A stretch of 19,172 bases of DNA from contig CATZDY010000048.1 of the NCBI GenBank assembly GCA_958417755.1, positions 1 through 19,172 of the forward strand, in the 5' to 3' direction. Positions 1 to 7,114 of the stretch are shown here, piece by piece. How positions within the stretch are numbered: position 1 is the first letter of the stretch; every line of letters starts with the position of its first letter. The position numbers and the translations under genes were made by a program. The DNA is from an uncultured Peptococcaceae bacterium. GTDB lineage: Bacteria; Bacillota; Desulfotomaculia; Desulfotomaculales; Desulfocucumaceae. The notes below the pieces were generated by a model that did not search any database, was not told where the DNA came from, and was given only the letters and a program-made list of their open reading frames with translations.

Positions 1-1
1 T

Positions 2-337
2 CTTATTTATATTTTAAAGGATGAAGAAAAGGGGATTATTTTATCCGGCTTAGGAGAAAAGTTATTTGTTTCCAAATCCAATATTACAACTTTAATTGAT
101 CGCATGGAAGCCGGGGGACTGGTAAAGCGAAAGCCCAATGAAAATGACCGACGTATTATTCAAGTCATAGCCACTGAAAAGGGGAAAAAAATAGTAAATC
201 TTATTTTACCTAAATTAAATGAATTTACAGATGAAATTTTTTCCTGCTTAACAGAACAAGAGGTGGAAACAGTTAAAAAAATTTTTCAAAAATTAAGAAA
301 TCATATTCAGTGCATAACCTCAAAATCCACCCCTTAA
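2..337 (+). CDS. MarR-family transcriptional regulator, 5'-truncated by window edge
   Basis: The frame is open from base 2 to the TAA at 335-337, so only the C-terminal 111 residues are present. A winged helix-turn-helix is visible: a recognition-helix stretch (LFVSKSNITTLIDRMEAGG) followed by the basic wing VKRKPNENDRRIIQVIATEKG, whose DRR core is typical of MarR proteins, and then a C-terminal dimerisation helix. MarR proteins are dimeric repressors that usually release DNA on binding a small phenolic or lipophilic ligand, and they often control the exporter gene beside them. The HlyD gene starts 50 bases downstream on the same strand, so control of that exporter is the natural inference. 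I could not identify an operator, because the upstream region lies outside the window. Confidence 0.88.
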   Translation, partial: LIYILKDEEKGIILSGLGEKLFVSKSNITTLIDRMEAGGLVKRKPNENDRRIIQVIATEKGKKIVNLILPKLNEFTDEIFSCLTEQEVETVKKIFQKLRNHIQCITSKSTP

Positions 338-387
338 AAGATGAATGATAAAATGATAGTAGCAAAGGCAAAGGAGGTCAGAAGCCC

Positions 388-1473
388 ATGAATGAGCAGA
401 AGGACAGCAAAACCAAAAAAATTCTGCTACAAAAAATCCTTCCCCTGGTGTTAATTTTAGGCATAATTGTTTTGCTGTGCTTTGTATTTGTCAATCTAGA
501 AAAACATAAAGCTGAACAAAAAAGTGATTTAGTGGTACAAGGTAGTTTAAAAACCACAGAAACTGATTTAAATGCTAAAATTGCTGGGATTATTAAAGAA
601 ATTCATGTGGCTGAAGGAGATACTGTGGCTGAAAATGATGTGCTGGTGGTTATTGACAGCAAAGATTTGCAAGCCAAAAAACAAGAAGCAGAAGCAGCAT
701 TGGCAGCAGCACAAGGACAAGTGGCTTCAGCAGAAGCCGCCCACGCAGCTGCTGAGGCTCAGTATCAAAAGGCTTTAAATGGAAGTAGAAGCCAGGATAT
801 TGCCCAACTAAAAGCTGCCTATGAATTGGCAGAAAAAACATACCAACGGACCAAACAATTATATGAATCTAATGTTGCCTCTGAAGCGGATTATGATCAG
901 GCTAATGCAAAATACCTGACAGCAAAGGAACAATATGATATGGCTGTCCAGGGAACTCGGGAAGAAGATAAAATGGCTGCCCAAGCTTCTGTAAGCCAAG
1001 CTGCTTCCAGTATCAAAAGCGCTCAGGGTCAAGTATTACAAGCCCAGGCCAATATTGCAGAAATTCAATCTTATATTGATGATACAATCATCAAAGCCCC
1101 TGCTTCAGGTACAATTACCAGCTTAAATGTAGAAGTAGGAGAATTGGTTTCCAGTGGCATGCCTTTGGCAACCATTAGTAGCTTAGCAAAACCCTGGGTG
1201 GAGGTCAATGTAGAGGAAACAAACCTATCTCAGATTCATTTAGGAGACACAGTTAAGGTTACCTTATTAGCCTATCCTGATGAAATATATGAAGGTACTG
1301 TGGTTAGAGTTAATAAGAAACCCGATTTTGCAACCAAACGAGCAACCAATGAAAGCAATGACTTTGATATTCTTTCCTATGGCGTCAAGGTGGAAATTTC
1401 AGGTATCGAACAACATACATATCCTGGAATGACTGTTGTGGTGGATTTTGGAAAGAAAGCCGGTCAAGCATAA
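388..1473 (+). CDS. HlyD/EmrA-type membrane fusion (periplasmic adaptor) protein of an exporter
   Basis: This 361-residue protein has a basic N-terminus, one membrane anchor (about residues 14-34), a first biotinyl-lipoyl half (about 50-80, containing the hydrophobic VLVVIDSKDL), a long Ala/Gln/Glu-rich coiled-coil hairpin (about 80-235), a second lipoyl half (KAPASGTITSLNVEVGELV) and a beta-barrel domain ending in a PGMTVVVDFG strand. This is the usual order in HlyD_D23/YbhG-like adaptors. Such proteins bridge an inner-membrane pump to the outside. The start is fixed by AAGGAGG at 371-377. The stop overlaps the next start (TAATG), so it is translationally coupled to the permease. The Ala-rich coiled coil lowers sequence complexity, but there is no sign of disruption. 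Substrate unknown. Confidence 0.9.
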   Translation: MNEQKDSKTKKILLQKILPLVLILGIIVLLCFVFVNLEKHKAEQKSDLVVQGSLKTTETDLNAKIAGIIKEIHVAEGDTVAENDVLVVIDSKDLQAKKQEAEAALAAAQGQVASAEAAHAAAEAQYQKALNGSRSQDIAQLKAAYELAEKTYQRTKQLYESNVASEADYDQANAKYLTAKEQYDMAVQGTREEDKMAAQASVSQAASSIKSAQGQVLQAQANIAEIQSYIDDTIIKAPASGTITSLNVEVGELVSSGMPLATISSLAKPWVEVNVEETNLSQIHLGDTVKVTLLAYPDEIYEGTVVRVNKKPDFATKRATNESNDFDILSYGVKVEISGIEQHTYPGMTVVVDFGKKAGQA

Positions 1474-2624
1474 TGAAAAACATATTGAAATCTATCGTGC
1501 ATCAATTTTATCAATGGAAACATCAATATGGCAATCGCGTTATGGTTATATTTATTTTATTCTTCATTCCCATTGCAGCTAGTTTAGCTTTAGGGTATGA
1601 AATGGGTTACAATAAAATAGAAACAATTCCCACCGTGATTATGGACCATGATAATTCTGAATTTAGCCGTACGATTTCGGAATATATAGAGGAAAATGAT
1701 ATGTTCCATGTTGTTCAATATGCACAATCAGATCAAGAAGTAAGAGATATGATCATGGCAGGTAAAGCTATGATGGGCGTAATCATGCCCATTGATTTAG
1801 CAGCTGATATGAAAAAAGGAAAGGCCCCCAAAGTATTGGCTTTTTATGATGGTTCTATGATGCCCGTAACTTCCTCTGCCAAGTCAGCTATGGCAGAAAT
1901 TTTCATTACCTTAAAAGCTGGATACTTACAGGAAGTTTATGAAGGTAAGTTAGATACTGTATCATCCCAAGCACTTAAACAAGTTCAGCCCATTGAAGTC
2001 ACCTACCGAACGCTCTTTAATCCTACCCGAAGTTATCGTAATTTTTTGTTGCCAGGCATGTTAGTAGCCCTTGTACAAGTGGGAATTGTCATCATGGGCG
2101 TTGAACAATCCAAAAAATCGAACAAGAATTTCTGGCAAGCGTGCAAAGCAATATGCATTTGGGGGCTCTTAGGAACTGGTTCTATTTTCTGTTGTTTAGG
2201 AATGCAATTCTTATTTTTTGGACTTCCCTATCGAGGAAGCTTGGTAGCAGGTTTATTATCAACATTCCTTTTTGCAACTTGTTTAATTGGATTTGGTTAT
2301 TTAGTAGGAAAAATTATCCGGGATACTGTTTTTGCTACGCAAACAGCTTGTGTCATCGTTCTACCTACCAGTATTTTAGGCGGATATACATATCCTTTGA
2401 TGTCCATGCCACAATCTTTTCAAAGTATTGGCAATCTAATACCTTTTACACACTATGGGAATGCCATTCGGAATCTTTGTTTAAAGGAAATGAGTTTTAC
2501 CCAGCTGACCCCAGATATCATGATTTTGTTAGGATTTTTAGTGGCAGAACTTTTGATACTATTTGGTATATTTTGTGTGGAGAAAAATCATGAGACAAAA
2601 ATCTCTTCATTTAGCGAATTATAA
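1473..2624 (+). CDS. ABC-2 type transporter permease (YhhJ/YbhR-like), first copy
   Basis: This 383-residue protein has the ABC2_membrane_3 architecture: a first membrane helix (about 22-42), a large extracytoplasmic domain (about 43-180) and five hydrophobic helices in the C-terminal half. The extracytoplasmic domain begins with a DHDNSEFSR stretch, and a LFNPTRSYRNF motif precedes the second helix. Both features recur in the next gene (YDGDNSPISR, LFNPQLSYFRY), so the two are paralogues. In the YbhFSR-type exporters known from other bacteria, two such permeases pair with a cytoplasmic ATPase and a HlyD adaptor. Start overlaps the HlyD stop by one base and the 3' end overlaps the next gene, as in a tightly coupled operon. 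Confidence 0.88.
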   Translation: MKNILKSIVHQFYQWKHQYGNRVMVIFILFFIPIAASLALGYEMGYNKIETIPTVIMDHDNSEFSRTISEYIEENDMFHVVQYAQSDQEVRDMIMAGKAMMGVIMPIDLAADMKKGKAPKVLAFYDGSMMPVTSSAKSAMAEIFITLKAGYLQEVYEGKLDTVSSQALKQVQPIEVTYRTLFNPTRSYRNFLLPGMLVALVQVGIVIMGVEQSKKSNKNFWQACKAICIWGLLGTGSIFCCLGMQFLFFGLPYRGSLVAGLLSTFLFATCLIGFGYLVGKIIRDTVFATQTACVIVLPTSILGGYTYPLMSMPQSFQSIGNLIPFTHYGNAIRNLCLKEMSFTQLTPDIMILLGFLVAELLILFGIFCVEKNHETKISSFSEL

Positions 2625-3771
2625 GGATACAATCAAATGTATATTAACCCTTTTTATCATTCCTGTGGGCTTTACTTTGCTTTTTGGATGGATTTATAGT
2701 CCCACATATACAGAAAATATTCCTCTTGCTGTTTATGATGGGGATAACTCTCCTATTTCAAGAAGTGTAATTGACAATTTTCGTGACAGCAAGGGATTTA
2801 CCCTGGTTGACATAGCAAAATCACAACAGGCAGTGGAGCAAAGCATGTTAGATGGTTCAATTCAAGCTGGTCTCATTATTCCACCTGACTTTGGTAAATC
2901 TGTGCAAGAAAAAAATTCACCTGGTATGCTTGTGCTCATTGATGGCTCCAATATTGTGATTGGCAATAATGCCTTAGCCTATGCCAGTGGAATTTGTAAT
3001 GCACTAAATGCCAGTTTACAAGTTAAAACCTTGGAAGCCGGAGGATTGGTTCCTTATATTGCAGAAGAAAACTTAACAACCTTGAGTCTGGTGGATCGAG
3101 TCCTTTTTAATCCCCAGCTCAGTTATTTCCGTTACCTTTTTGCTGCTTTGTTAGCCATTTTTATTCAACAAACATATTTAAATATGTTAACTCCAAAACT
3201 GATTCAGGCCAAAATGCAAAGCAGAAAACAATTCATGGCCCAAGGAAATGGTACAAAAAATTTAGTAAGTCTTATTTTGCAATATGCAGGTATTAGTTGT
3301 ATTGCTTTCTTAAGCTGCCTGATCATTGCAGGGGGGCTCTTTGATTATCCTTTAAAAGGAAGCCTCTTTTTAACATTACTGCTCATTTTTATTTTTTTAA
3401 TCAATATGACTGCCATGGCCCTCCTAATTGCCACCTTTTTTGACAATGAATTGCATTGTGTGCAATTTGCCATGTTTCTGTCTATACCCACCATGCTCAC
3501 ATGCGGGTATACTTGGCCAGAATTTATGATGGCCCCGCATTTCGCCCCTTTTATCAAAGCTATTTGGCCACTTTATTATATTTGCAACCCCTTAAAAGAC
3601 TTGCAGCTAAAGGGAGTTACATTTGCTGGTATTGAGCAATATGTAATTGGAGGTCTAATTTTTGCAGCTATCTGGCTTCCCATTGCCATTTGTTTGTATT
3701 GGCAAAAAAGCAAAGCAATCACATATTTAAATGGAATGGATAGCTACGACACCTATCAAAAAAATTTATGA
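2590..3771 (+). CDS. ABC-2 type transporter permease, second copy
   Basis: This is a 393-residue paralogue of the preceding permease with the same layout: an N-terminal helix (about 16-36), an extracytoplasmic domain with YDGDNSPISR and LFNPQLSYFRY motifs, then five C-terminal membrane helices. I chose the ATG at 2590 because GGAG lies about eight bases upstream. The frame is open nine codons further to a TTG at 2563, which has no ribosome site. Translation therefore begins 35 bases before the first permease stops. No ATP-binding subunit (Walker A, ABC signature) occurs on either strand nearby. The 3' end overlaps the convergent small gene by six bases. Confidence 0.87.
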   Translation: MRQKSLHLANYKDTIKCILTLFIIPVGFTLLFGWIYSPTYTENIPLAVYDGDNSPISRSVIDNFRDSKGFTLVDIAKSQQAVEQSMLDGSIQAGLIIPPDFGKSVQEKNSPGMLVLIDGSNIVIGNNALAYASGICNALNASLQVKTLEAGGLVPYIAEENLTTLSLVDRVLFNPQLSYFRYLFAALLAIFIQQTYLNMLTPKLIQAKMQSRKQFMAQGNGTKNLVSLILQYAGISCIAFLSCLIIAGGLFDYPLKGSLFLTLLLIFIFLINMTAMALLIATFFDNELHCVQFAMFLSIPTMLTCGYTWPEFMMAPHFAPFIKAIWPLYYICNPLKDLQLKGVTFAGIEQYVIGGLIFAAIWLPIAICLYWQKSKAITYLNGMDSYDTYQKNL

Positions 3772-3945
3772 TTGAATCAATTTACCACAATGAGGGCAAG
3801 TAAAGGTATCTTTTTTTCTTCTTGCTATCAACACTGAACCTTGGCAATGGGGACAACGAATTTGGCGAGATGAAAATAATTTTATAGGAATCATCACAAT
3901 CATACCTGCTAAAACGATTAGATATAATAGAATTAAATATTTCAA
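3766..3945 (-). CDS. Small membrane-anchored zinc-ribbon protein (hypothetical)
   Basis: From a TTG at 3945 this encodes 59 residues: one strongly hydrophobic helix (about 3-21), a short basic linker, then a rubredoxin-like zinc ribbon with two CPHC knuckles (RCPHCQG and TCPHCGK) separated by 16 residues. The layout implies a membrane-tethered, cytoplasmic metal-binding domain. Function unknown. The frame is open to an ATG at 4008 (80 residues), but that start lies inside a perfect inverted repeat and lacks a ribosome site. The TTG has AAAGG about ten bases upstream and places the hydrophobic helix at the N-terminus. It could be a chance ORF, but the paired CPHC motifs and clean TM segment argue for a real gene. 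Confidence 0.6.
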   Translation of the reverse strand: MKYLILLYLIVLAGMIVMIPIKLFSSRQIRCPHCQGSVLIARRKKDTFTCPHCGKLIQS

Positions 3946-3974
3946 AATAATCACGCCTTTACTGAATTTATGAT

Positions 3975-4022
3975 ATAAAATGCAATAATTGCTCATAAAT
4001 TTGAGCAATTATTGCATTTTAT
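3975..4022. terminator. Perfect 21-bp inverted repeat, probable bidirectional terminator
   Basis: Two perfectly complementary 21-base arms (3975-3995 and 4002-4022) flank a six-base loop. The outer ends are A-rich on one side and T-rich on the other, so the transcript hairpin ends in a U-rich segment on either strand. It lies 73 bases past the stop of the DUF151 gene (minus strand) and about 200 bases past the permease stop (plus strand). It fits a bidirectional terminator, although the T-tract is short (TTTTAT). Confidence 0.6.
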
Positions 4023-4094
4023 TGATAACCATTCTTTTCTACAATTATTAAATTAAAAGAAAATAGAATCACCAATGAACAAGTCTTTCACATA

Positions 4095-4565
4095 TTAATG
4101 TAATACTTTTTTAAAACCTTTATGCTGAAATATATCATTAATTTCTTTTCTGGTTTCTTCATCCACCAACTCAGATATGGAAAGTAAATTATTAGACAAC
4201 TCACTCTTTAAATAAATAGGAGCGGAGGATTTTAGCGCCAAGGCAATGGCGTCACTTGGTCGAGCATCCACTTCAATACTTCCATTAGGAGTTTCCATCC
4301 GGATGGTAGCATAAAAAATATTATCTTTTACATCTGTAATGACTACTTGTGAAATCATAATTCCCAATTGGGTACACAGATTAATAAACAAATCATGGGT
4401 CAATGGACGAAGAGCCTCTGCATCCTCCACAGCCAAAGCAATGGATTGAGCTTCAATCATACCAATCCACAAAGGAAGTACTTTTTCTTCTTTTTCATCT
4501 GTAAGTAATACAATAGGACTCCCATTGATATCATGAGCGAATCCCTTTAAAATCAATTTAATCAT
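4095..4565 (-). CDS. Bifunctional nuclease family protein (DUF151/BFN domain)
   Basis: This 156-residue protein has the DUF151 pattern along its whole length: an N-terminal GSPIVLLTDEKEEKVLPLWIG segment, EAQSIALAVE, then RPLTHDL and the VDARPSDAIALAL block (about residues 105-118), one of the family's most conserved stretches. An acidic C-terminal tail (residues 130-156) follows, shorter than the UVR-domain extension of some homologues. Characterised family members have been reported to show both RNase and DNase activity; its physiological role in bacteria is unclear. The start is the ATG at 4565, preceded by two overlapping ribosome sites (GGAGGTGGAGGTG). An in-frame TTG twelve codons upstream has none. 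It lies downstream of asnS on the same strand, 128 bases away. Confidence 0.85.
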   Translation of the reverse strand: MIKLILKGFAHDINGSPIVLLTDEKEEKVLPLWIGMIEAQSIALAVEDAEALRPLTHDLFINLCTQLGIMISQVVITDVKDNIFYATIRMETPNGSIEVDARPSDAIALALKSSAPIYLKSELSNNLLSISELVDEETRKEINDIFQHKGFKKVLH

Positions 4566-4693
4566 ATCCAACACCTCCACCTCCTTGTTTATTTTTATCA
4601 AGGTTGGTAAGAAAATCTATGGAGTCATTGTATCATACTATGAATGATAAAGGATCATGATAAAATAAAAGATTTATGCTCCCATTGGTTTTT

Positions 4694-5983
4694 TCAAGGA
4701 TATAATCTATATAGGGTTCGAGGAAAAGGTATGGTTTCCCGAACATGGTCAAGTTGGCAAAGCCATGTGGTCATTCTTTCTATGCCCAAACCAAAGCCTG
4801 CATGGGGAACAGAACCAAATTTCCGCAAATCAAGATACCAGGCAAATGACTCTAGAGGAAGCTGATGCTCCTCAATTTGCTTTTGGAGATAAGAAAAATC
4901 ATCAATCCTTTGTCCACCTCCGATGATTTCTCCATATCCCTCTGGAGCCAACAAATCAGCTCCTAAAACAACGTTGGGATCCTCAGGATCTGGCTTCATA
5001 TAAAAGGCTTTGATCTTTGCTGGAAATCGATGCACAAACACAGGGGCATTAAAAGAATTCGCCAATTCTGTCTCTTCCGGAGCTCCGAAATCATCCCCCC
5101 AGGTAATTGAATGCCCTTTTTCCTGCAGTAAAGCAATTGCTTCTGTGTAAGAAATACGTGGAAAAGGAAGGGTAATTTTGCTCAATGTATCTATATCCCT
5201 ATTTAAAATCTTTAAATCTTGCTGGTTATACTGCAATACTTTTTGAATCACTTCATAAATCATTTTTTCTTGTAAATTCAAATTATCCTCAAAATCAAAA
5301 TACACAGCTTCAGCCTCAAGCATCCAGAATTCCATTAAATGTCGTCTGGTTTTTGATTTTTCAGCTCGAAAAGCTGGCCCCAGAGAATAGACCCGTCCTA
5401 ATGCCATAGCGGCTGCTTCCAAATACAGCTGTCCACTTTGAGAAAGAAATGCTTTTTCCCCATGATAGTTTAATTCAAATAAAGTTGTAGTTCCTTCACA
5501 AGCAGCAGGGGTTATAATGGGTGCATCTGTGGGAACAAAATCTTTTTGATGCAAAAAATCCCTACATGTTTGTTCAATCGTAGCCCGTATTCGTAATATG
5601 GCCGTTTGTTTTGGGGTACGAATCCATAAATGCCTGCGTTCAGATAAAAAATCCACTCCATGTTCTTTTAAAGTAATAGGATAAGATTCTGCTTGATGAA
5701 TAATTTGGATTTCATTTGGCTGAAGCTCTACGCCCCCAGGGGAACGGGGCTCTAATCGACAATTCCCATGAACAATGAGAGATGACTCCTGGGAAATTGT
5801 TTGGGCTTTATGAAATAATTCAGGTTGTTCTTTCCCATTAATCACACATTGCAACAATCCTGTACCATCTCTCATAATCAAAAAAAGTATTTTTCCAGAA
5901 GATCGCTTGTTGTAGAGCCATCCTCTTATTTCCACCTGTTGCTCGACATGCTCTTGCAAATGTTTAATCAATACCCATTCCAT
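4694..5983 (-). CDS. asnS: Asparaginyl-tRNA synthetase
   Basis: It attaches asparagine to tRNA-Asn in the cytoplasm. The 429 residues match the usual length of bacterial AsnRS. An N-terminal OB-fold anticodon-binding domain (about 1-105, VEIRGWLYNKRSSGKILFL) precedes a class II catalytic core. Motif 2 is visible as FRAEKSKTRRHLMEFWMLE near residues 205-222. Motif 3 is GFGLGIERMTTWL near 400-412, followed by the characteristic VRETIPFPR. The HLMEFWMLEAE stretch and the PFPR ending favour AsnRS over AspRS or LysRS. The ATG start has a G-rich ribosome site (AGGGGG) about eleven bases upstream. No T-box sequence is visible in the 420 bases upstream. It is divergent from the small gene at 6404. 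Confidence 0.93.
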   Translation of the reverse strand: MEWVLIKHLQEHVEQQVEIRGWLYNKRSSGKILFLIMRDGTGLLQCVINGKEQPELFHKAQTISQESSLIVHGNCRLEPRSPGGVELQPNEIQIIHQAESYPITLKEHGVDFLSERRHLWIRTPKQTAILRIRATIEQTCRDFLHQKDFVPTDAPIITPAACEGTTTLFELNYHGEKAFLSQSGQLYLEAAAMALGRVYSLGPAFRAEKSKTRRHLMEFWMLEAEAVYFDFEDNLNLQEKMIYEVIQKVLQYNQQDLKILNRDIDTLSKITLPFPRISYTEAIALLQEKGHSITWGDDFGAPEETELANSFNAPVFVHRFPAKIKAFYMKPDPEDPNVVLGADLLAPEGYGEIIGGGQRIDDFSYLQKQIEEHQLPLESFAWYLDLRKFGSVPHAGFGLGIERMTTWLCQLDHVRETIPFPRTLYRLYP

Positions 5984-6403
5984 CTGATAGGTATCCCCCT
6001 CTCATGTATTCATCTACTGTTAATAAGTTTGCTTTTATTTCTATTCATCATTATATATGGACAAATTGAGTTATGAAAATTATTTCTTTTTTCTAAAATA
6101 GTAATCTTTAAAATCATTGGCAGTTTATCCATAATATTACATATAAGACTTATCCATTACCAGAGGTCTTATTTATCGGTTACCTATTTATTCATCATAC
6201 CACTTGATAAAGCATATGATTGCAGGATTTCTGATATCATTTCAAAATAAAACTCAAATACAATGCCCTTATAACCTTTTGACTAAAAATGCATTCACAT
6301 CCTAAACATATCCTATTTTCTGATAAAGTAAAATACTTTATGGATATTTTATTTACTTCAAGAAAAAAATAAAAAAAATATGAACAGGAGGATAATATAA
6401 ATT
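5984..6403. other. AT-rich divergent intergenic region between asnS and the small HTH gene
   Basis: These 420 bases hold no convincing gene on either strand. They should contain the promoters of asnS (minus) and of the small gene at 6404 (plus), but I found no confident -35/-10 pair. Two inverted repeats stand out: a 7-bp stem extendable to 9 bp at 6143-6172, and the 8-bp repeat at 6323-6341 described separately. No riboswitch or T-box consensus was recognised. Confidence 0.6.
6323..6341. repeat. Inverted repeat upstream of the small HTH gene, possible operator
   Basis: The arms ATAAAGTA and TACTTTAT are perfectly complementary and separated by AAA. A second pair, ATATCC (6308-6313) and GGATAT (6342-6347), encloses them, with a nine-base asymmetric bulge on the left. 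The site lies about 45 bases before the AGGAGG of the gene at 6404. Its dyad symmetry and small spacer look like a repressor operator, but an mRNA hairpin is equally possible. Confidence 0.4.
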
Positions 6404-6625
6404 ATGGAAGAATTCACATCTCGCGTTCCTTGGAGTAGACAACCAAGCTTAAAAACCATAGCCAATGATTTAGGTGTAGATTTTGATTTATTAATTGAAG
6501 GTTTTGCCCAGGAAAAATCTGATACAGAATTGGCCCATGCATTTCATTGTTCTGAAAAAATTATCCAACATTTGCGTGAGCACTTTATGCAGTATGGCGT
6601 AGGCTCTATCATGGGACAAGATTAA
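6404..6625 (+). CDS. Small helix-turn-helix-like protein of unknown function
   Basis: This encodes 73 residues. After a short N-terminus (VPWSRQPSLKTIANDLGV), the segment SDTELAHAFHCSEKIIQHLREHF (about 39-61) has the spacing and residue pattern of a helix-turn-helix of the kind seen in sigma region 4 and SpoIIID-like proteins: Ala in the first helix, Cys/Ser at the turn, then an Ile-rich recognition helix. The C-terminus is a Gly-rich tail. There is no membrane segment. AGGAGG at 6386-6391 precedes the ATG by twelve bases, a little longer than optimal. I infer a small DNA-binding protein, but cannot name a family or target. It stands alone, divergent from asnS, with long non-coding DNA on both sides. 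Confidence 0.68.
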   Translation: MEEFTSRVPWSRQPSLKTIANDLGVDFDLLIEGFAQEKSDTELAHAFHCSEKIIQHLREHFMQYGVGSIMGQD

Positions 6626-7052
6626 ATCATGATAAAACCCCTTAAAAAGTGACCTAGGACCAGCTGCTTGTAACATAACACATACCCCCAATACATGCTG
6701 GAGATGCTAGTCATAATATGGTCAAATTCATCAAACAAGCTGGTACAAAAGCATGGATATATCTGCAATACATTTTATAAATAAATAACCTGACATCATA
6801 TTATAGCCCTACATCAAAGGACAATACATCCAAAGATTGAGGGCTATTGTTATAAAAATAATAACTTCAAAGGTCTTGCTAGCAAAAAGCTTATTAAATT
6901 TTATGTTATAAACTTTAGCTTAACTTATCCTTTCAATAGAAAACGTTTTTATCATCTGTTTTCTTTTTTATTTACATGAATCTATAGCCAAGCCCTTTAA
7001 AAACATGTAAAATTGAAACAATATAGTGAAAAAAAGAATATAAGGAAAAAGA
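6626..7052. other. Non-coding stretch before the guaB promoter
   Basis: About 430 AT-rich bases hold no supportable gene. The clearest structure is an 8-bp stem, ATAGCCCT (6803-6810) with AGGGCTAT (6840-6847). The 29-base loop contains an inner GGA/TCC pairing, and after the right arm comes TGTTATAAAAATAA. It could be a weak terminator for the 6404 gene or part of an uncharacterised RNA. I looked for a purine riboswitch, given the guaB gene downstream, and did not find the conserved core. The guaB promoter lies downstream of all this, so the hairpin is not in the guaB leader. Confidence 0.5.
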
Positions 7053-7081
7053 ATGACCTGTCCTGTGGGCTGTGCTATAAT
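7053..7081 (+). promoter_or_regulatory. Vegetative (SigA-type) promoter of guaB
   Basis: The -35 ATGACC (7053-7058, matching TTGACA at 4 of 6 positions) and the -10 TATAAT (7076-7081, perfect) are separated by 17 bases. A TG one base before the -10 gives an extended -10 element. Transcription would begin near 7088, leaving a short leader of about 27 bases before the guaB ATG, too short for a riboswitch. Confidence 0.7.
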
Positions 7082-7114
7082 ATTTCAATACAATTTTCCT
7101 AGGAGGTTGGTGTA

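Noticed and set aside
660..1090. Repeat-like Ala/Gln-rich DNA in the HlyD gene (GCAGAAGCAGC and similar), a possible microsatellite or repeat array.
   Set aside because: It encodes the coiled-coil hairpin expected in this protein family; the repetition is at the heptad level and explained by protein structure.
2141..2593. A 150-codon frame overlapping the first ABC-2 permease in another plus-strand frame.
   Set aside because: It is contained in a clearly conserved permease; the translation is a Phe/Trp/Tyr/Cys-rich product typical of a frame-shifted membrane gene.
4566..4693. Palindromic TATCAT/ATGATA and ATCATGAT sequences between asnS and the DUF151 gene as a possible operator.
   Set aside because: Short arms in AT-rich DNA; a TACAAT -10 lies nearby but no -35 fits, so I could not support a specific site.
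4644..4865. Plus-strand 73-codon frame over the 3' end of asnS.
   Set aside because: It overlaps the conserved motif 3 region of asnS on the opposite strand and has no recognisable domain.
5984..6403. Possible T-box leader for asnS.
   Set aside because: No AGGGTGG-like T-box sequence, AGAGA/GGTTGGTG stem I elements or terminator is visible on the minus strand.
6679..6780. A short open frame in the non-coding stretch whose translation looks protein-like (GDASHN ... KQAGTKAW) and could be a gene remnant.
   Set aside because: Only about 33 codons, with stop codons just upstream in the same frame, no ribosome site and no family I can name. Chance is an adequate explanation.
6803..7114. Possible purine riboswitch or other leader RNA controlling guaB.
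   Set aside because: The conserved purine-aptamer core is absent, and a strong promoter at 7053-7081 leaves only about 27 bases of leader.
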